From positions 53,145,716-53,209,715 of the forward strand of contig NC_068338.1 in the NCBI RefSeq assembly GCF_014633365.1: a stretch of 64,000 nt of DNA, given 5' to 3'. This document shows, piece by piece, positions 58,410 to 64,000 of the stretch. Position 1 is the stretch's first letter. Each line of letters begins with the position of its first letter. Origin of the DNA: Diospyros lotus. Its lineage: Eukaryota > Streptophyta > Magnoliopsida > Ericales > Ebenaceae. Under the pieces are notes generated by a model, which saw only the letters and a list, made by a program, of their open reading frames with translations, had not been told where the DNA came from and ran no database searches. The translations under genes and the position numbers were made by a program.

Positions 58410-59638
58410 AGTAGTCTTTGTGGTCATTGTTAAGGAAGTAAATCGACACCAATGATAAAGTGAGAAGATGATGGGGCACTAGCGATTATAGAATAATAAA
58501 CGAATTCCAAATCCATGATTGCATGGGAAAAAAATGGGTTTTTACTAAATGTTGTTTTAATCATATTAAAATATAGTTGTATAGATTAAAATATCGAACT
58601 GCAAATATAATTTTCTTAACTTTAATTGTGCATCGGTGCCTAATTTAGTATATTATTTTTTAAATTAGTTAAGTATTTAAATTTTTAAAAATTTATTAAC
58701 TTAGTATTTAGTGTTAATAAATCACTAGCTAATCACTAACTTTGTGTTAAGTTAAATATTAAAGTAACTTTAAATTTTATTTAAATGATTATATAATATT
58801 TAATGGATTAAAGGATATTTTGAAATTGAGATTTAATATAATTATTATCCGATTGTTACATAAATTGACAAAATTATCATTTTATCATTTATTATCTCTC
58901 TTATTTCATCTCCTTCTATACCGTCTTTTATTTACATTAAAAAAATATAAAATAAATAATTTATTTCCATACAAATTTCATATTTATAATCAAACGCACC
59001 TTAATAGTCATCAATCACCAACAATCACTAGCTTCGACCCCCTTACATGTAGGTTCGAATGCAAATCGGAAAAAGCTAATGTAGATTCAATTAATCGCAT
59101 GTAAGTTGATTTGGGTACAATTTTAGTTTAAATATAGAGGGTTCGGGGTTTCAATTGAACTCCATCGAGGTTCAATTGCTAAAAATTGAGAGATAGATAA
59201 AAAAAGAAAAAGAAAAAGATAAAGAACAATTAATAGTTACCTCGCATTAGACGAGAGTCAAATAATTGTTAGTGATGATTACACGAGTGATAACAATAAT
59301 AAATGCAAGTAGATAACAAGAATAAGATAAGAAATAACTCTTTGACAATGGCAAAGAATTTGTGAAGGAGAGAGAGTGTTGAAAGAGAATTGAGATAACA
59401 ATTATTGACTATAATGATCCAACAATTACAATTACTTTAAACCTCATGAGGTAATGTATGAAATTTTGCTTAAATATTATACAATATCCATATCTATAAC
59501 ATTTATGTGTAATTTGATCCATATGTGGGTTCAAATAATTAAATTCACATTGGATACAATATCTGATTAAACTAATTGAATCCAAGTTCGGGCCTAGTTC
59601 ATTTAACAAGGTTAAAACATGCAAGTTACATTTGGAAT
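58410..59638. other. AT-rich spacer
   Basis: No gene seen. Low-complexity AT-rich sequence with (GA)-type tracts near 59200-59370. Confidence 0.4.
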
Positions 59639-59646
59639 GGTACATC

Positions 59647-60797
59647 TAGGGATGGCAATTGTAACCGAAACCGTGGGAAATCGAATTGAAACCGAATCGA
59701 TCAACGCGGTTAAAAATCGTTTGACTGGGTAATGGTTTGGTTCGGGAAAAAATCGAACATTGTTTCAATGGGTATGGTTTGGTTATGGTTTTCACTAAAA
59801 CCAAACCAAAACCGAATCGAATGATGGGTAACCGAACCGAACTAAATATATATAATATATTATATACAACCCCGCCCACCTGAAGCTAGCCCACCCAACC
59901 CAATTGCCTTGCTTGTAAACCCTTTTTCCCTTATCTTCTCATTCCTTTCTCAACCTCACTTTCACTCTCTCTCACCCTCACTGCCTCTCGCTCGTCCGCC
60001 CGCCCTCGCCCTTGCTCTTTGCATGTCTCTTGCTCTCGCTCGCCCTCGCTGGATCTCTCTTGCTCTTGCTAAGGCTCGGCCCCTGCTCTCGCTTGCTCTC
60101 AATCTCTCTCATATTTTCTGCCTCATTTTTCTTGCTCCTCCCTGCGAGCTCACAAATCGCCCTCGCTCTCTGCATCTCTCTTGCTCTCACTCGCCCTCAC
60201 TAGATCTCTCTTACTCTCGCTAGGGCTCGGCCCCTCTCACCCTCGCTCGCCCTCGTTGCCTCTCGCTCTCTGCCTCATCTCTCTTCATATTAATTTATTT
60301 TTTATATTTATAATTTTGTTAGATGGAGTTGACTCATTCATTTCAGATGGATATGCATCAATTTACGAAGAATATATTAATGTTGTTGATGAAGGTATTA
60401 ACTTTCGTAGCTAATTTTTTTTAGCTTAAATTACAATTTAATTATGCACATATTAATTTATTGATTTTAACAATTGTAGGTTTGGAAATGTGATTTTATA
60501 TCCAATAAATTTTGTAACTTTATACAAGAATAAGGTAACTTTATTAGAATTTATCTTTGTTTGTTGTTAAATTATCAAATTTTTTTATGAATGCTATTTG
60601 TCTTTGTTTGTTGATATGGATTAAACTAAAAAAACCATGGTTAAATAGAAATCGAACCGAAACCGATTGGTTTGGTTATGGTTTTAAATTTTTAAAACCA
60701 AATGGGTAATGGTTTGGTTTTGGTTTTAGTAATTTAAGTTTGGTTTAGTTATGATTTTGGCAAAAACCGAAACCAAACCGAACCATTGCCAACCCTA
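59647..60797. mobile_element. hAT MITE (1151 bp) with perfect 8-bp target duplication
   Basis: Ends are TAGGGATGGCAA (left) and the complement of TAGGGTTGGCAA (right), one mismatch, flanked by GGTACATC at 59639-59646 and 60798-60805. Subterminal repeats of AACCGAACC/GGTTTGGTT run in from both ends, and a CTCGCTC-rich stretch occupies about 59950-60280. There is no transposase. Open frames in the CT-rich part are compositional. Confidence 0.92.
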
Positions 60798-60805
60798 GGT
60801 ACATC

Positions 60806-63200
60806 CCCTTACCCTAGGATTTTAATTTTAGTTTTATATATTTACAATTTAATTTCATATAAGTAAGAAATTGTGACATTTTAATGCTTGAAATTTGGAA
60901 AGTGGGCTAATTTTATACCCCATTGTAAGTCAATTGTTAATTTGACTAATGACAGGTATTAAGTTAAAATAATTTTAAAATTGCAAATTCTCAATTGACC
61001 AAAATAAATAGATACTAAAATAGACATTTGCATATGATATAATAGTAAATTGACATTTTGACTTTTTTTTTTCGATAAATAGAAAACGATTAGTTGAATT
61101 ATGATTTAACAGTTTTTCAAAATGTTTTTGGACAATTTTATGTCATAGAAACTCGAAAAAAAGAGATACACACCTTTCTATTACCAAATTATCATCAAGA
61201 TAAGAGGTTTACTAATGCCATCAGGGTTTGCTTCATATTGTTTTGACAAAATTTGGATTAGTTAGATAACTTGTTGGAGATAGGGGTGAGTATTTTGGTT
61301 TATTCAATTACTGAATCGATTGAATAGATTATCAAATTGAACAAATCACAAATTAGAAAAAATAATATAAAATAAAAAATTTAAATTGATCAAAAAAATA
61401 AAAAAATATAAAAATCGAAATAACAAAATGCCAAAACAACATTATTTTTTACATTTCAATCGATTCAATTATTTCGATAAAAAGACGTAACTAAATTGAA
61501 ATAATCAAAATTATTAAATTTGAAAATCAAATTATACCTACCTATAATTTGAATTCTCTATTTACCTACATTTTTAGTTTATTTTATTTGTAATTAGAAA
61601 TTATGTTATTTGAAAAATATATAAATTTTTATAAATATATATATTTAGAATTATATTTTTTAAAATGTATTTTTATGTGATGTAGAAAATATAATTACAA
61701 AATAGTTTTGTCTATTTTTCAATTATTGGAAAAGTTATTGTCATTATTAAAAATATAATAGTACCATGTGTAATGCCAATTAATTTTAAGGACATCAATC
61801 CAATATAAGTTGCAAACTGTGGTAATCTCTGAGCCACTTTTTATCAATCAGGCTTGAGAATCTCTAAGCCACTTTTTATTAATTAGGCTCAATCGAGCAG
61901 GTCGACGTAACCTCCCGAAATTCAATGGGTTCATAATTGAGGACATCTCAATAAAATCACATATTGGTGAAACTCGAGGTCAAATCGTAGGAGTAAACAA
62001 CTCCCAACAATGCCTTTAGCTCGCTGACCAATCCGATCAGTTCACAGGATAAAAAATATTGTGTAATAATCGGAGACAATGTCCACCTGTCTTATCTGAA
62101 ACAAACAAAATCCCTAAAAATGTGGAATCTATTTCCGATTTTGTGGAATTGATAAGGACAATATTATCCTTCTATATTTATAAGTCATTCAAATTGTAAA
62201 CACCATACTCGATAAATAAGGGTCGAAAACTATTGTTTGGACATGATCAATTATATATTGATACTTTGTCAAAATTATCAGAGAACAGTTGTGGACTTAA
62301 GCATCATTATGGTTGAACCACATAAAATTTTTTTGACGTATTGTTTGTTATTTGTGCTATTTGTTTATTCTCTTTGTATTCGTGTTTATTTTATTAGTAC
62401 TTGCTGACGAATTACGGTTAACCAATTTTGAATTTTGGCATATAAAAATATAAATAAAAATAAATACGATATGAAATGATTTTTTTTAAATAATAGAAAA
62501 TAAAAATTATGAGAAAATATGTAAATAAACAAATAGAGATTTATTTTATAAATATAATTTTTAATATAAAAATTATAAAAAATACTTATTTAATTTAAAA
62601 ATAAACATAAAATTTATAATATATTAAAACAAACATAAATTTATGATATTTTTTAAATCATAAAACAATCATAAAATATTTTTCAAATTATAGAAAATAT
62701 CTGATTTTTTTTGTGTTTTTTAATATTTTAATATAAAAAATATTTTTAAAATGACAAAATAGTACACTTGAAACGTTTCGTGCATTACAAAATGCAATTA
62801 TCTATTTAAATAAAAATGCAATCAAAAAGTGGAAAAAAAACAAAGGAGTAGATAAAATTGGATTTTTAATTTAAAAAGTTAAAAAAAAGTTTGCTTTCGC
62901 TTTCCAATTTCAAAATCGAGGTGAGGAGTTGAGAGATCTCGCGTGAGTCTACTACCGGTGCAGAAGGCTACAAATGACTTTTCATGTTTTCGGATGCTCA
63001 TCTCTGGACACGTCATACAATCAGGAGGCCGACAACCGTAGATCAACCTCCCTTATCAGAAATAAAGGGTAATACCGTCATTCTACAGTTCGGTATCCTT
63101 TTTAAATTCTCCCATACCTTTACCAATTCCATGACCTCTCCGCAGGAGTCATTTCTTCTCTATCGCACCGCCAATCTGCCGCCGCCGCCCGCTACCGAAA
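60806..63200. other. AT-rich spacer and 5' flank of the C2 gene
   Basis: No gene is seen. A TAGGGGTGAG-type repeat start lies at 61281 (perhaps to about 61545), and 61790-62420 looks like an old LTR fragment. The last 200 bases become GC-rich and probably hold the 5' UTR of the C2-domain gene. Confidence 0.4.
61790..62420. mobile_element. Possible LTR remnant
   Basis: The segment has the texture of a plant LTR: two 30-40 bp direct repeats (ATCTCTGAGCCACTTTTTAT near 61827 and ATCTCTAAGCCACTTTTTAT near 61860), a TATTTATAAG box near 62175 and a downstream GGACTTAAGCATCATTATGG as found near the ends of many LTRs. No paired copy or target duplication was found. Confidence 0.3.
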
Positions 63201-64000
63201 ATGGCCGCAGCCTCCCATCCCCCGCTGCCGGCGTATCCTTCGTCATCGAAGCATCTCGATCTCGACGTGACGGTGGTCTCCGCAAAGCACCTGAAGAACG
63301 TGAACTGGCGCCATGGCGATCTCAAGCCCTACGCCATCTTCTGGGTCGACCCGGAGCGCCGAGTCGCCACCAAGTCGGACGAGTCCGGATCCACCCGACC
63401 GGTCTGGAACGAGCAGTTCGTCGTCGCCCTCAGCCACGGGCTTCAGGACTCCGTCCTCACTCTGGAAATCTTCCACTCCAAACCCTCTGAGGCTCCCCGG
63501 CCCTTAGTCGGTACCGTCCGGGTCGCCCTCAAGGACTTATCCGACCCGGAAGATTCCAACCTGATTCGGACCTTTGAGGTCCGTCGTCCTTCCGGTAGGC
63601 CGCAAGGTAAGATCCGGCTCAAGCTGTCTGTCAAAGAACGCTCTCCACCGCCTTTGCCAGATTACCCAGTTACCCCTCCACTGAGCTATCATTACAACAA
63701 TGACACTGCCCCTCATCCTCGCGATTACAGAGGCTATTTTCACTCCCATTCGGCGCTCACCGGTTCTATGCCACCTCCGCCGGCCCCGGCGGCCTTTTCG
63801 CCCCGGCCACCGCCGATTCTGCCCGACCCTTATCCATACGTTGCGATCACTCATCCTTCAGTGGGGTACTACCCAGCATACTACGCGCAGCTCCCTCAGC
63901 CGCCTAGGCCATGGTCATCGAGCTACGGTGGGCCGAGCGCGCCGGTGGATTACGCGTCGTATGATCAGAAGCAGAGGACTGGAACTACAGCTGGGTATAG
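63201..64000 (+). CDS. C2-domain protein, SRC2/BAP-like, 3' end outside the window
   Basis: The frame opens at the ATG at 63201 and stays open for 266 codons to the window edge. Residues about 17-150 form a C2 domain (LDLDVTVVSAKHLKNVNW, GDLKPYAIFWV, RPVWNEQFVVAL, LEIFH, GTVRVALKDL, GKIRLKLSVKE). It is followed by a Pro/Tyr-rich low-complexity region (MPPPPAPAAFSPRPPPILP). This layout is that of plant SRC2-like and related small C2 proteins, thought to bind membranes, some in a calcium-dependent way, in stress and defence responses (family knowledge). The GC-rich coding sequence contrasts with its AT-rich flank. The start is supported by the conserved distance to the domain. A longer upstream frame in another phase is a shadow. 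Confidence 0.88.
   Translation, partial: MAAASHPPLPAYPSSSKHLDLDVTVVSAKHLKNVNWRHGDLKPYAIFWVDPERRVATKSDESGSTRPVWNEQFVVALSHGLQDSVLTLEIFHSKPSEAPRPLVGTVRVALKDLSDPEDSNLIRTFEVRRPSGRPQGKIRLKLSVKERSPPPLPDYPVTPPLSYHYNNDTAPHPRDYRGYFHSHSALTGSMPPPPAPAAFSPRPPPILPDPYPYVAITHPSVGYYPAYYAQLPQPPRPWSSSYGGPSAPVDYASYDQKQRTGTTAGY

Noticed and set aside
59909..60223. Open frames of about 100 codons on both strands in CT-rich DNA
   Set aside because: They lie inside a hAT MITE and arise from CTCGCTC low complexity; compositions are Leu/Ser/Arg/Pro-biased with no domain.

Overview
The window is nuclear DNA from a flowering plant, most likely a eudicot. Genes have GT-AG introns of up to 6.4 kb, the spacers are AT-rich, and plant-type transposons are abundant: Ty1/copia, Ty3-like gag, Cassandra TRIM, Au-type SINEs, hAT and Mutator MITEs. 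I cannot name the species. All gene models were read by hand from splice signals and protein similarity recalled from memory; no database search was run.

Layout. 1-4.1 kb: a decayed Ty1/copia retrotransposon (+) split by a Mutator-type MITE with a perfect 9-bp target duplication. 5.2-6.5 kb: an intact two-exon DIVARICATA-type MYB gene (+). 6.5-10.3 kb: spacer with a hAT MITE. 10.3-17.5 kb: COI1, the jasmonate receptor F-box protein (-), three coding exons and a 4.7-kb first intron. 18-27.8 kb: AT-rich spacer with degenerate repeats and no gene I can support. 27.8-33.3 kb: a conserved plant gene of unknown function (-) with an apparent 1-nt frameshift in its last exon. 35.1-42.5 kb: SPC25, signal peptidase complex subunit 2 (-), whose second intron looks U12-type (AT-AA) and whose third intron carries a gag-only LTR element with a hAT MITE nested inside it. 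44.1-55.1 kb: PXN, the peroxisomal NAD carrier (-), 11 exons, one GC-AG intron, and a 6.4-kb intron holding a SINE, a non-autonomous LTR element and a Cassandra TRIM with 5S rRNA-derived LTRs. 56.0-58.4 kb: a putative 2.4-kb solo LTR. 59.6-60.8 kb: a hAT MITE with a perfect 8-bp target duplication. 63.2-64.0 kb: the 5' part of a C2-domain (SRC2/BAP-like) gene (+), cut by the window edge.

The four minus-strand genes COI1, unknown protein, SPC25 and PXN stand in the same order and orientation as Arabidopsis At2g39940-At2g39950-At2g39960-At2g39970 (recalled), so this is a conserved microsyntenic block. Its members act in unrelated processes (hormone perception, unknown, ER signal-peptide cleavage, peroxisomal cofactor import). 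The main differences from a compact genome are transposon-swollen introns.
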